A stretch of DNA of 64,000 bases from Sphingomonas populi. GTDB taxonomy: Bacteria > Pseudomonadota > Alphaproteobacteria > Sphingomonadales > Sphingomonadaceae. Of the stretch, positions 42,493 through 51,211 are shown in pieces (position 1 is the stretch's first letter; each line of letters starts with the position of its first letter). Below the pieces are notes generated by a model, which did not search any database, was not told the DNA's origin, and saw only the letters and a list, made by a program, of their open reading frames with translations. A program made the translations under genes and the position numbers. The stretch is from positions 1-64,000 of the forward strand of contig NZ_SGIS01000029.1 in the NCBI RefSeq assembly GCF_004208535.1, in the 5' to 3' direction.

Positions 42493-43748
42493 TGGAACGG
42501 CACCCCCGCGCGCGGCGTCTGGACGGGGCCGGGGGGCTGGAGGGTCTTGCAGCTATCCGCAACCGGCCTGCCGGCAAGCAGCGCGCGGGCGAACGGCAGC
42601 GAATCGACCAGCGACCCGTTCACCGCACCGCCGTGGCTTAGCCCCGGATAGGTATGCCACTGGATGCGGCTGCCGGCCGCGCACAGCGCCTTCACCGCAT
42701 CATATTGCCCGGAGGTGCCCGCCATCGAATCGGCAAGGCCAGTGCCGGCGAGGACCGGCACGGTGAGCGCGGCGGCGGGAATCTGAAAGGCCGGCTCCAT
42801 ATCCGCGTCATATGCTTTCACGCCAGCGGTGAAGCTGTTCGCGCCGGTGATGCCCCGCTGTTTGGCGAGCGCGAACATGTCGTGCAGGCAAGCCGTGCGC
42901 GCGGCGGTCAGCATCGGCCGGCCCTTGGGCGTGACGATGGTTGCGGGGTCGATGTCGGGGTGCAGCGCGCGGTCGATGCCGCCGACCCGCAGCATCGCGA
43001 AGGCACCGTCCATTTTGGTGGGATCGGTGAGGGCGGCATCCTTGCCGAGATAGCCGGTGCCCTTCCGTTCGGCGATCGTCATCACCAGCCCGGTCGCGAC
43101 GGTGCCGAGAACATGCAGGTCGGGCGCATAGCTTGGCGCCAGATATGTGGCGCCGATCGCGGCGCCGGACCCCTGCGACTGGCCGACGATCAGCACGCGA
43201 TTGGCGATCGCGCCGGGCCGCGCGGCGATCGCCGCGCGCGCTGCGTCGAGCACCGAGCGGCCTTCCGAGCGCCAGAGCAGATAGGGGTGCATGCCCGGCG
43301 TGCCGAGGCCTTCGTAATCGGTCGCGACGACGGCGAAGCCCGCGCCCAGCCAGCGGCCGAGATAGGCGGCATCGCGTGTCGAAGGTCCGGCCCATGACGG
43401 TGCGCAGACGTCCGCCACGCCGACGGTGCCGTGCGACCAGGCGACGACCGGCCAACCGCCGGCAGGTGCGCGTCCCTTGGGCAGATAGAGCAATCCCGAT
43501 ACCGCGATCGCGCCGCGTTCGACGCCGCTGGTCGAACTGTAGAGGATGCGGCGCACCGGGGCCGCTTCCGGCAACGCCTGCTCCGGGGCGGGTTCCTCGC
43601 GTAGCATGCGTCCTGCTGCGGGAACGGGCGCGGTCCATCGATAGAAAGGCGACGTGCCGCCATCGCCATCGACCTGTTCCGCCACCGGCCCCGGCGCTGC
43701 CGAGGCTGCGGTCAGAAGGATCATCAGGGCGGCGAGGATCTGTCTCAT
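42489..43748 (-). CDS. Secreted lipase/esterase-like alpha/beta hydrolase
   Basis: A 419-residue exported hydrolase of the secretory-lipase type. Signal peptide ILAALMILLTAASA; oxyanion region WSHGTVG; nucleophile elbow GQSQGS in a typical large-lid family; catalytic Asp candidate in GLADSMAGTSGQ and His in YPGLSHGGAV. It is the first gene of the urease operon and is translationally coupled to ureD. That is an uncommon partner for urease, suggesting an ester- or amide-linked ureide is cleaved outside the cytoplasm before nitrogen release. Substrate not determinable. Confidence 0.8.
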   Translation of the reverse strand: MRQILAALMILLTAASAAPGPVAEQVDGDGGTSPFYRWTAPVPAAGRMLREEPAPEQALPEAAPVRRILYSSTSGVERGAIAVSGLLYLPKGRAPAGGWPVVAWSHGTVGVADVCAPSWAGPSTRDAAYLGRWLGAGFAVVATDYEGLGTPGMHPYLLWRSEGRSVLDAARAAIAARPGAIANRVLIVGQSQGSGAAIGATYLAPSYAPDLHVLGTVATGLVMTIAERKGTGYLGKDAALTDPTKMDGAFAMLRVGGIDRALHPDIDPATIVTPKGRPMLTAARTACLHDMFALAKQRGITGANSFTAGVKAYDADMEPAFQIPAAALTVPVLAGTGLADSMAGTSGQYDAVKALCAAGSRIQWHTYPGLSHGGAVNGSLVDSLPFARALLAGRPVADSCKTLQPPGPVQTPRAGVPFQ

Positions 43749-43926
43749 GGCACCGCAGGCTATCGACGCGCGCGATCCGGGGCACCCGTAAAGGCGTCAC
43801 CCCGGCGTTGCCGCTTGGGCAACGCTCACGCACGTTGCTTTTTTTGAACGGCGCGGCGCCAATGATGGCACTCGCTTCCGTCGGCCTCGTGACGGAAAGT
43901 GATCTGGCATATAGAAAGGTTCGGCG

Positions 43927-45126
43927 ATGGAGCGAGCGGCGCGAATGCCCTGGGCGATGGTGGCGGTGCTATACGCCTTCGGCCTGCTCGGCATGTCGCT
44001 CGTCGGGGTGCTGTCGCCACTCGCGGGGCGGGTGACCGCCGCGCTCGGCGCGCCAAAAGAGGCGATCGGGCTGACCATCGCGCTGTTTTCGCTGCCGCCC
44101 GCGATCATCGCGACGTTTGGCGGATCGGTGATCGACCGGATCGGGCCACGGCGCGTCCTGATGGTCGCGCCCCTGCTTCTCGTCGCCACCGATCTGATGC
44201 TGGCGATGAGTCCGTCGATCTGGCTGACCGATATCGCCATGCTGGTCGCGGGGTTCGGCTATGTCGGGCTGGTGGTCGCGGTGCCGGCGGCGTTGATGAA
44301 TACGCTCGACGGCGCGATCCGCGCCCGCGCGATGGCGTTCTGGTCGACGCACGCGCCGGCCGGATTTTCGGCCGGGCTGTTGCTCGCGGTGCCGTTCACC
44401 GGCGCGATCGACTGGCGCATCGCCTTCCTGATCCACGCCGGGCTCGTCGCGGTCGTGCTGGTGGCTGCGGGGCTGCTGTTGCCGGCGATGGCGGTGCAGC
44501 CGGAGAGTGGCGCGCAGGAAAGCGCGGCGGTGCGGCTGTCGCGCCTGTTCCGTGCCGTACGGGAACCGGCGGCGGTGCGGCTGGCGCTGGCCACGGCGAT
44601 GCCCAACATGATCTCCTACGGCACCAGCCTCAGCGCGGTCGGCTATCTGTCGCGGATGCACAATGTCTCGTTGGCGGCGTCCGCGACCACGGTTGCGGCG
44701 GCAAAGATCGCCGCCATCGTGTTCGGCGGCACCGTGATCGGGGCGTTGCTCGCCCGCAATCTTCCGCCGCGCCGCCTCTTCGTCGCGGTCATCGTGAGCG
44801 GGATCGTGGCGCAGGTGCTGCTGTACCTCCCGGCGAGTCCGCTGCCGCTTGCGGTGGCGGGGCTGATGTTGTGGCTTTTTTCGTTCGGTGGCCAGTGCGG
44901 CGTGTGCATGGCGATGATGCCGGCGCTCGCGCAGGGCGATCTCAAGGGCGGTGCGTTGGCGGGGTTCGTCAATCAGGCGATCTCGATCGTTTCGTTCCTC
45001 ACGCCGGCACTCTACTTCGCCATCTCCGGCTGGACCGGCTTCGTCGCGCTGGCGATCGGCGGCTCGCTCATCAGTCTCGTCGCGCTGCCGACGCCGCGCC
45101 GCGCCGACGCATCGCCCGCGCGATGA
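43927..45126 (+). CDS. MFS transporter
   Basis: A 399-residue major-facilitator protein with about 12 hydrophobic helices. The loop 2-3 motif is degenerate but visible as GGSVIDRIGPRRVL (G-x-x-x-D-R-x-G-R-R type). It is similar in layout to aromatic-acid/benzoate (AAHS) transporters. AAAGG lies upstream of the ATG. It starts a four-gene operon with a DUF1445 protein, a PhyH oxygenase and an SDR, so it probably imports the compound they process across the inner membrane. Confidence 0.85.
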   Translation: MERAARMPWAMVAVLYAFGLLGMSLVGVLSPLAGRVTAALGAPKEAIGLTIALFSLPPAIIATFGGSVIDRIGPRRVLMVAPLLLVATDLMLAMSPSIWLTDIAMLVAGFGYVGLVVAVPAALMNTLDGAIRARAMAFWSTHAPAGFSAGLLLAVPFTGAIDWRIAFLIHAGLVAVVLVAAGLLLPAMAVQPESGAQESAAVRLSRLFRAVREPAAVRLALATAMPNMISYGTSLSAVGYLSRMHNVSLAASATTVAAAKIAAIVFGGTVIGALLARNLPPRRLFVAVIVSGIVAQVLLYLPASPLPLAVAGLMLWLFSFGGQCGVCMAMMPALAQGDLKGGALAGFVNQAISIVSFLTPALYFAISGWTGFVALAIGGSLISLVALPTPRRADASPAR

Positions 45127-45193
45127 CGGGATTGCAACGCCCGGCAGCCGAAAGGGCACAGCTTCGTCAACGCCGCCCTGCTAAAGAGCGGTC

Positions 45194-45997
45194 ATGACCG
45201 TTCCCGCAGACAATTTCGATCGCGATGACCCCCGCGCGGTGCGCCGCGCGATCCGCGACGGGCGGTTCACCGGCTTCACCAACCAAGTCGCGCGCGGATA
45301 TGTGCAAGGCAATCTCGTTGCCGTGCCGGCCGAGCACGCCGCCGCATTCGAGGCCTATTGCCGCGCCAATGCCGCCGCACTGCCGATTCTCGGCATCAGC
45401 GCACCGGGCGAGCGGACGCTCCCGGCGATCGCCGAAGATATCGACCTCGCCCGCGATGCCGGCGGCTATACCGTGTTCCGGGACGGCGTTCCGGTCGAGA
45501 CACCGCGCGACGCGCGTGCGGTCTGGCGCGACGATCTGGTCGCCTTCGTGCTCGGCTGCTCGTTTTCGTTCGAGGCGATCCTGCAGGCGAACGGCGTGCG
45601 GCTTCGCCATCTCGACGAGAACGATGTCTCCGCGATGTACGTGACCGATCGCGATACGGTTCCGGTCGGCCCGTTCTGCGGCAAGCTGGTCGTGTCGATG
45701 CGCGCGCTGACGCCCGCCGATGCGATCCGCGCAACGCTGGTTTCCGCGCGCTATCCGCAATTCCACGGCCCGCCTGTGTCGCTCGGCTTGCCGGCGGATC
45801 TCGGTATCGCGGATCTCGCGGAAAGCTACGGCGGTCATGGCCTCACGCGCTTGCAGCCCGGCGAACTGCCGGTGTTCTGGCCGTGCGGCGCGACCGGCCA
45901 GATCGCGGCGCGCGAAGCGCAGTTGCCGATCTGCATCACCCATCACAAGGCACATATGATCGTGACCGATCTGCCGCTTCCAGCAGGTGACATATGA
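45194..45997 (+). CDS. D-glutamate cyclase/DUF1445-family hydro-lyase-like protein
   Basis: A 267-residue protein of the DUF1445 (putative hydro-lyase, D-glutamate cyclase-like) family. Diagnostic segments are RDGRFTGFTNQVARGYVQGNLVAVP, DLVAFVLGCSFSFE, and GLPADLGIADL with PGELPVFWPCGAT. Family members linked to D-glutamate cyclase convert D-glutamate and 5-oxo-D-proline; others are annotated only as hydro-lyases. Its stop overlaps the next gene (ATGA). With HyuA/HyuB (5-oxoprolinase family) in the same region, action on a glutamate- or pyroglutamate-like intermediate is an attractive but untested idea. Confidence 0.85.
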   Translation: MTVPADNFDRDDPRAVRRAIRDGRFTGFTNQVARGYVQGNLVAVPAEHAAAFEAYCRANAAALPILGISAPGERTLPAIAEDIDLARDAGGYTVFRDGVPVETPRDARAVWRDDLVAFVLGCSFSFEAILQANGVRLRHLDENDVSAMYVTDRDTVPVGPFCGKLVVSMRALTPADAIRATLVSARYPQFHGPPVSLGLPADLGIADLAESYGGHGLTRLQPGELPVFWPCGATGQIAAREAQLPICITHHKAHMIVTDLPLPAGDI

Positions 45998-46851
45998 CCA
46001 TCGAAGACCTGATCGAACACTATACCGCGAACGGTTACGTGACGGTGCCCGGCCTCCTCTCCGCCGGCGAACTCGATCGGCTCCAGCACTTGACCAACGC
46101 GGTCGAGGCGCGCGCCGAGCATGTCACGCAAGAGGACGAGGTGTTCGCCTTCGACACCGATACTGCCGGCAACCGCATCATCCAGCGCATCAAGAAGCCG
46201 AACCGCATCGATCCGTTTTACGCCGCGCTTGCCGCGCATCCGGCGATTCTGGCGGTGGCCGAGCGGCTGATCGGCCCGGCGATCCGGCTCAACCATACCA
46301 AGATCAATATGAAGGCGGCCAATGGCGGCGCCGCGCTGGAGTGGCACCAGGATTGGGCGTTCGCGCCGCATACCCACATGGGCACGATCGTGGCCTCGAT
46401 CATGATCGACGGCGCGAGCGCGGAGAATGGCGCGATGCAGGTGATCCCCGGCAGCCATCTCGGCCCGTTGCTCGATCATCATGACGACGAGGGCTTCTTC
46501 GTCGGCGCGACCGATCCGGCGGCGTTCGATGTCGGCAGCGCGGCCCTTCTGGGAGGGCCGCCCGGAACGGTCAGCTTCCATCATCCGCTCACCATCCACG
46601 GCTCCAGCATCAACCGCTCCGGCGCGGCGCGGCGTATTCTGTTCTACGAATATGCGGCGAGCGACGCTTTCCCGTTGTTCTACAAGGTCGATTGGGACGA
46701 ATATGATTCGCGCATCGTCGCCGGGCCTTCGACCTCCGAGGTGCGGTGCGAACCGAATCCGATCAAGCTGCCGTTCCCGTCGCGGGCGGGAAGCTCGATT
46801 TACAAGATCCAGCAGGCGGCGAAGATCAAGTATTTCGCGGACGCACAGTGA
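45994..46851 (+). CDS. Phytanoyl-CoA dioxygenase (PhyH)-family Fe(II)/2-oxoglutarate oxygenase
   Basis: A 285-residue non-haem oxygenase. The first metal pair is H-x-D in LEWHQDWAF and the distal His in FHHPLTIHGSS, with the 2-oxoglutarate-binding Arg candidate nearby in RRILFYEY. PhyH-type enzymes hydroxylate unactivated carbons of varied small molecules. It sits between the DUF1445 gene (ATGA overlap) and an SDR (GTGA overlap), so a hydroxylation followed by dehydrogenation is probable. Confidence 0.87.
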   Translation: MTIEDLIEHYTANGYVTVPGLLSAGELDRLQHLTNAVEARAEHVTQEDEVFAFDTDTAGNRIIQRIKKPNRIDPFYAALAAHPAILAVAERLIGPAIRLNHTKINMKAANGGAALEWHQDWAFAPHTHMGTIVASIMIDGASAENGAMQVIPGSHLGPLLDHHDDEGFFVGATDPAAFDVGSAALLGGPPGTVSFHHPLTIHGSSINRSGAARRILFYEYAASDAFPLFYKVDWDEYDSRIVAGPSTSEVRCEPNPIKLPFPSRAGSSIYKIQQAAKIKYFADAQ

Positions 46852-47645
46852 GCGAGACGACGGCAGGGTGCCCGGTCGCCTTCCTCACCGGCGCGAGCGC
46901 GGGCACGGGCACCGAGATCGCCCGCGCGCTGGCGGCTGAGGGGTATGCGGTGGCGGTGCTGGGGCGACGCCGCGATGCGCTTGACGCATTGGCGGCCGAA
47001 CTGCGCGAGGGTGGCGCGCCAGCGCTAGTTCTGGAGGCGGATGTCCGTGATGCCGTAGCGCTCGAGAACGCGCTGGACGCTTTTCTCGGCTGGTCGGGGG
47101 GGCGAGTCGATGTCGTAGTCAATGCCGCCGGCACGACCGGACCGCTGTCCCCGCCGATCGGCGGGTTCGACGTCGTGGCATTCGACGATGTGATCGCCAC
47201 CAACCTACGCGCGCCGTTCATCGTGCTCAGCCGGCTATTGCCGGTTATGCGCGCCGCCAGGAGCGGGCGTATCGTCAATATCGGCGGCAACCACGGGATG
47301 CGTGGGCGCGCCGGGCGATCGAGCTACAGTGCGTCGAAATGGGGGCTGCGCGGGCTGACGCGCAGTGCTGCGCTTGAAGCCGGACCCGATAACGTGACGG
47401 TCAATTACGTCGCGCCCGGCCCGGTCGCGGTGCCGCGGATGAAGGCCGCTTGGCGGGCCAATGCCGATCGTGACGGGATCGGCGAGGAAGAAGCGCTGGC
47501 GCGCTATGTCGCCAACATGGGTATCCCACTCGGTCGGCCAAGCGAACCGGCCGACGTGGTCGCGCAAGTAATGTTCCTGATCGGGCCGGGCGGCCGCAAT
47601 ATCACCGGCCAGGAAATCGTTGTCGATGGCGGCGCGACGCTCTGA
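46848..47645 (+). CDS. SDR with Ser-to-Gly change in catalytic tetrad
   Basis: A 265-residue SDR. The nucleotide-binding motif is TGASAGTGTEIA, and the GRRRDALD segment has basic residues that suggest NADP(H). Tyr and Lys are present in YSASKWGLRG, but the residue 13 before the Tyr is Gly (IVNIGGNHG) where the catalytic Ser is expected. The same change is seen in two other SDRs of this window (54317-55081 and 61127-61918). GTG start overlaps the PhyH stop. The C-terminus with ITGQEIVVDGGATL is intact. Confidence 0.88.
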   Translation: MSETTAGCPVAFLTGASAGTGTEIARALAAEGYAVAVLGRRRDALDALAAELREGGAPALVLEADVRDAVALENALDAFLGWSGGRVDVVVNAAGTTGPLSPPIGGFDVVAFDDVIATNLRAPFIVLSRLLPVMRAARSGRIVNIGGNHGMRGRAGRSSYSASKWGLRGLTRSAALEAGPDNVTVNYVAPGPVAVPRMKAAWRANADRDGIGEEEALARYVANMGIPLGRPSEPADVVAQVMFLIGPGGRNITGQEIVVDGGATL

Positions 47646-47663
47646 CCGAGCGCGCGCCGGTCA

Positions 47664-49103
47664 TCAGAACAGATCGAAATATTCGCGCTGCTCCCAGTCG
47701 GTCACGGTCGCATTGTAGCGGGCGACCTCGGCGCGTTTGATGAGCAGGAAATGATCGATGAATGCGTCGCCGAAACCGTCGCGCAGCACTGTGCTTGCGT
47801 CGAGCAGCGGCAGTGCCGCTTCCAGGCTGGTGGGAAGCAGCGGCGCTTCGGCGGCATAGGGCGTATCCACCGCCGGCGGTGGCTCGGCACCAGCAGCGAT
47901 GCCGGCGAGGCCAGCCACCACCTGCGACGCGAGGTAGAGATAGGGATTGGCGGCAGGTTCGCCGACGCGGTTTTCGATCCGGGTCGCCCCGGGGGCACCG
48001 CGCGCCAACACGCGCAGCAGCGCGCCGCGATTGTCCTCGCCCCAGGCGATCCGGTCCGGCGCGAGCGAGTTGGCGCGGTATCGCTTGTAACCGTTGATCG
48101 TCGGCGTCGTCAGTGCCGTCGATGCCGCCGCCGCGTCGAGGAGGCCGGCAAGGAAGAAGCGGCCGATATCCGACAGGCCGGGCGCGCCATCTGCGCGCGC
48201 GAAGGCGTTTCCGCTGCCGTCCCGGCACGCGAGCGACTGGTGGAGATGCCATCCGCTCGACATCGCGTCCGGGAGCTGCGGGCGGCACATGAAGGTTGCG
48301 TGGTAGCCGTGGCGACGGCTGACCTGCTTCACCATGTTGCGAAACAGGATCATGTCGTCGGCGGGCGCGATGCCACGGCGCGGTTTGAACACGAATTCGC
48401 ACTGGCTCGGGCCGAATTCTATCTCCAATGAATGGAGCGGCAAATCCAGCGCAACGCATTCGCGGCGCAGGATCTCGACGATCGGCTCGATCCGGTCGAA
48501 ACGCTGCTCGGTGAGATAGGCGTAACCCTGATGCAGCAACGTCACATCGGGCGGGGTGCCGGGCTGTCCGGCATCCTCGGGCATCAACCGCGGATCGGCG
48601 AGCCGCATCAGGTGGAACTCCACCTCAAGCCCGCTAACGTACTCGAATCCTTGCGCCGCCAGCCGTGCCATCGCGTCCTGCGCGAGCCGGCGCGGCGCCG
48701 ATGGCACGGGTCGGCCATCGGTATAATAAAGGTCGCACAGCATCCAGCCGGTGCCCGGTGCCCAGGGTAGCATGCGAAAGGTCAGCGGGTCCGGCACCAT
48801 CACCATGTCGCGACCGCCTTGAAGATCGGGATCGCCGATGCCGGCGCCGGCGGCGAAGATCGGCGCGACGGTGCGATGCGCCGTGTCCTTGAGCAGCAAC
48901 GTCGAGGTTATCGCGCAGCCATCCTCGAACACGCCCGGCATCGCATCCGCCACCAGCACCTTGCCGCGCAGCAGCCCATGCAGGTCAGGGAAGGAGAGGC
49001 GCACCGTTTCGACCGTGTCGCCGGCGATCTGGTCAGACACGCCGCGCGCGGCGTCGGCCTGCGCACCGCTCCAGAGCCCATGCGCGGCGATGAAGCCGCT
49101 CAC
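47664..49103 (-). CDS. Glutamine-synthetase-family ligase (catabolic GS-like)
   Basis: A 479-residue GS-superfamily enzyme. The glutamate/metal-binding segments are GLEVEFHLM, LEIEFGPSQCEF and GWHLHQSL, the nucleotide region is ENRVGEPAANPYLY, and the phosphate-binding Arg is in TRIENR. It lacks the adenylylation segment and tight regulation features of GlnA. Relatives ligate glutamate to amines (gamma-glutamyl-anilide, -isopropylamide or -putrescine synthases). GTG start overlaps the Rieske oxygenase stop (GTGA), so oxygenase and ligase are coupled, as in aniline-degradation operons. The amine here is unknown. Confidence 0.87.
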   Translation of the reverse strand: MSGFIAAHGLWSGAQADAARGVSDQIAGDTVETVRLSFPDLHGLLRGKVLVADAMPGVFEDGCAITSTLLLKDTAHRTVAPIFAAGAGIGDPDLQGGRDMVMVPDPLTFRMLPWAPGTGWMLCDLYYTDGRPVPSAPRRLAQDAMARLAAQGFEYVSGLEVEFHLMRLADPRLMPEDAGQPGTPPDVTLLHQGYAYLTEQRFDRIEPIVEILRRECVALDLPLHSLEIEFGPSQCEFVFKPRRGIAPADDMILFRNMVKQVSRRHGYHATFMCRPQLPDAMSSGWHLHQSLACRDGSGNAFARADGAPGLSDIGRFFLAGLLDAAAASTALTTPTINGYKRYRANSLAPDRIAWGEDNRGALLRVLARGAPGATRIENRVGEPAANPYLYLASQVVAGLAGIAAGAEPPPAVDTPYAAEAPLLPTSLEAALPLLDASTVLRDGFGDAFIDHFLLIKRAEVARYNATVTDWEQREYFDLF

Positions 49104-50428
49104 GCGGGCTTCCCGGCGGAGACCTTCGTCCAGCTTGCGGCGTTTCGGCGGCGCGCGTCGGCACGCTGCCAATAGTGCACGATGTCCTCGCCCGGCCCCG
49201 TCACGCCGTCGATCGTCGCCGGCCCGGTGATCGCCCCGGCTTCCTCAGGCGTCAGGTGCAGCAGCGGGCGTTCGCCGGCCTCGACCTTGCTGATCTGCTT
49301 GAGCAACAGCTTGCGATAGGCGACGATGCCCTTGTCGGTGGTGCCGAGATGCTCGCGGGTACGATCCTGGATGCGGCCCTGGCTTTCGACCGCCCATTGG
49401 TCGTGGACGTTGATGTCCTCGCCCATGCCGGTATAGGTCCGGCTGCGCTGCTCGACCACGTCATAGCCGTAATCATTGTGGCGGCCGAGGCGCGGCTTGT
49501 AATCGGGCAATGCGTAGAGTTGCAGCCGCTGGCGCCGCATCTCCGCCTTGTCCACCGCTTCGTCGAAGCTGGTGAAGATCGCATACCAATAGCAGCTATG
49601 GTCATCGACCGGCACGTGCCATTGGGTGATTGTCATCGTTTCGGACAGCGGAATGACGAACGCCTGCGGGAAGAACAGGTTGGTGACGCGGACATGCGTC
49701 ACATCCTCGCCGAGCGGGCGCAAAGCGGTCAGCCGGAAGCCAAGATCGGTCGGATCGATGCGAATTTCCGGATTTTCATATTCACGCAGCACCTGCGTCA
49801 TCGTCATATCGCTGTCAGCCGAGGTGGCGCGAAACTGGCGTCCGTAATTGGCGGCGGCGTCTTCGTCCTCGAAGAAACGGTGAAGAAAGCTCGCATGCGC
49901 GGGATCGATGCCGACTTCGAGCGCCTGCAGCCAGTTGCAGTCGAGGAAGCCCTTGAACGCGAAGACGTGGCTGTCGGGCGCCCGAAAGCAATCGAGCGCC
50001 GGGCGCGCGGGCGCGGGGCCGTCGCCGAGATAGCCGAAGATGATGCCGCCCACCGTTTCGACCGGATACGCGCCCTGACGGATGCGCGCGCACAGTTTGC
50101 TGTCGGACGGCTCGCCCGGCGTCTCCAGGCATTTGCCATCGACGTCGAACAGCCAGCCATGGAACAGACACCGCACCCCGCCGTCCTCGAGCCGTCCGAA
50201 GGCGAGATCCGCGCCCCGATGCGGGCAGTCGCGATCGATCAGACCGAGCCGTCCGGCTTCGTCGCGGAACAGCACGAGATGCTGGCCCAGCACCTGCACC
50301 GCCTTCAACGCACGCGGCCCATCCAGTTCCCCGACCAGCGCGATCGGCTGCCAGTATGTGCGGAGCAAGGCGCCGAGCGGCGTCCCCTTGCCGGAGAGCG
50401 TTATCTGGTCGTTCTGCTTCGGGGTCAT
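49100..50428 (-). CDS. Rieske non-haem iron oxygenase, large subunit-like
   Basis: A 442-residue Rieske oxygenase of the phthalate-dioxygenase-like type. The Rieske cluster ligands are CPHRGADLAFG (Cys-x-His) and CLFHGWLFD (Cys-x-x-His). The catalytic iron site is in GIDPAHASFLHRFF (D-x-x-H-x-x-x-x-H pattern), next to the bridging Asp. Such enzymes hydroxylate, demethylate or dihydroxylate aromatic or N-heterocyclic compounds using a separate reductase; none is encoded nearby. It is first gene of a two-gene operon with the GS-like ligase. Confidence 0.92.
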   Translation of the reverse strand: MTPKQNDQITLSGKGTPLGALLRTYWQPIALVGELDGPRALKAVQVLGQHLVLFRDEAGRLGLIDRDCPHRGADLAFGRLEDGGVRCLFHGWLFDVDGKCLETPGEPSDSKLCARIRQGAYPVETVGGIIFGYLGDGPAPARPALDCFRAPDSHVFAFKGFLDCNWLQALEVGIDPAHASFLHRFFEDEDAAANYGRQFRATSADSDMTMTQVLREYENPEIRIDPTDLGFRLTALRPLGEDVTHVRVTNLFFPQAFVIPLSETMTITQWHVPVDDHSCYWYAIFTSFDEAVDKAEMRRQRLQLYALPDYKPRLGRHNDYGYDVVEQRSRTYTGMGEDINVHDQWAVESQGRIQDRTREHLGTTDKGIVAYRKLLLKQISKVEAGERPLLHLTPEEAGAITGPATIDGVTGPGEDIVHYWQRADARRRNAASWTKVSAGKPA

Positions 50429-50617
50429 CCGATCTTGGCCTTTTCGAAGAGTATCGCCGGGCGGAAAATACCATCGTCCATGTTGCTTTTAGCGATGCGG
50501 GGGGTGCTGTGGTGTTGCCAAAAACGGCGCCGGCCGTTGCGGCCACGGCGATGCGGCGGACGTTGCCGCTGCGGGCGCCTTGCGATATCGCGACACGCAT
50601 CCAGCATGGAGCGCACG

Positions 50618-51211
50618 ATGACCGAACCTGCCACCAAACGTCATCTCCGCGCCGTCGCGGTGTTTTGCGGTTCGAACACCGGCGCGGGCAGCACCTTTAC
50701 CGATGCTGCCGCCGGTCTCGGTCGCGCGCTTGCGCAGGCCGGCATCGGCATCGTTTACGGCGGCACGCACAAGGGGCTGATGGGCGTGCTGGCGGATGCC
50801 GCTCTCGCCGAGGGTGGCATGGTCCACGGCGTCATCACGCAGCGGCTGTTCGACAAGGATCACCTCCATCCCGGTCTGTCGCTGCACGAAGTGGTCGAGG
50901 GGATGGGCGCGCGCAAGGCGCGGATGCTGGGGCTGGCCGATGCGTGCATTGCGCTGCCCGGCGGCATCGGCACGACCGAGGAATTCATGGAAGCGTGGAC
51001 GCTCAACCAGCTTGGCGACATCGACAAGCCGGTCGGGTTGCTCAACGTCGCGGGGTTCTATGACAGCTTCATGGGTTTTGTGGACACGATGATCGCCAAC
51101 CGCTTCCTGCCCGAGCAGCATCGCGACGGCATCGTCGTGGAGGCCGATCCGTCGTGTCTGATCGATCGGCTGCGCCACTTCACCAAACCCGTCGTCCCCA
51201 AATGGATGTGA
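50618..51211 (+). CDS. LOG-family protein (cytokinin riboside 5'-monophosphate phosphoribohydrolase type)
   Basis: A 197-residue Rossmann protein of the TIGR00730/LOG family. The two hallmark motifs are present: LPGGIGTTEEFMEAWT (PGGxGTxxE) and ARKARML (RKxxM), plus the N-terminal VAVFCGSNTG. Enzymes of the family split purine nucleoside 5'-monophosphates into base and ribose-5-phosphate. It is single, divergent from the Rieske gene and meets the ALDH gene end to end. Presence inside a catabolic locus hints at a nucleotide or modified purine intermediate, but stand-alone copies are common. Confidence 0.88.
   Translation: MTEPATKRHLRAVAVFCGSNTGAGSTFTDAAAGLGRALAQAGIGIVYGGTHKGLMGVLADAALAEGGMVHGVITQRLFDKDHLHPGLSLHEVVEGMGARKARMLGLADACIALPGGIGTTEEFMEAWTLNQLGDIDKPVGLLNVAGFYDSFMGFVDTMIANRFLPEQHRDGIVVEADPSCLIDRLRHFTKPVVPKWM

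Noticed and set aside
49175..50617. Long plus-strand frame running into the LOG gene
   Set aside because: The first ~480 residues are antisense to the Rieske gene; only the last 197 residues (LOG protein) are real.
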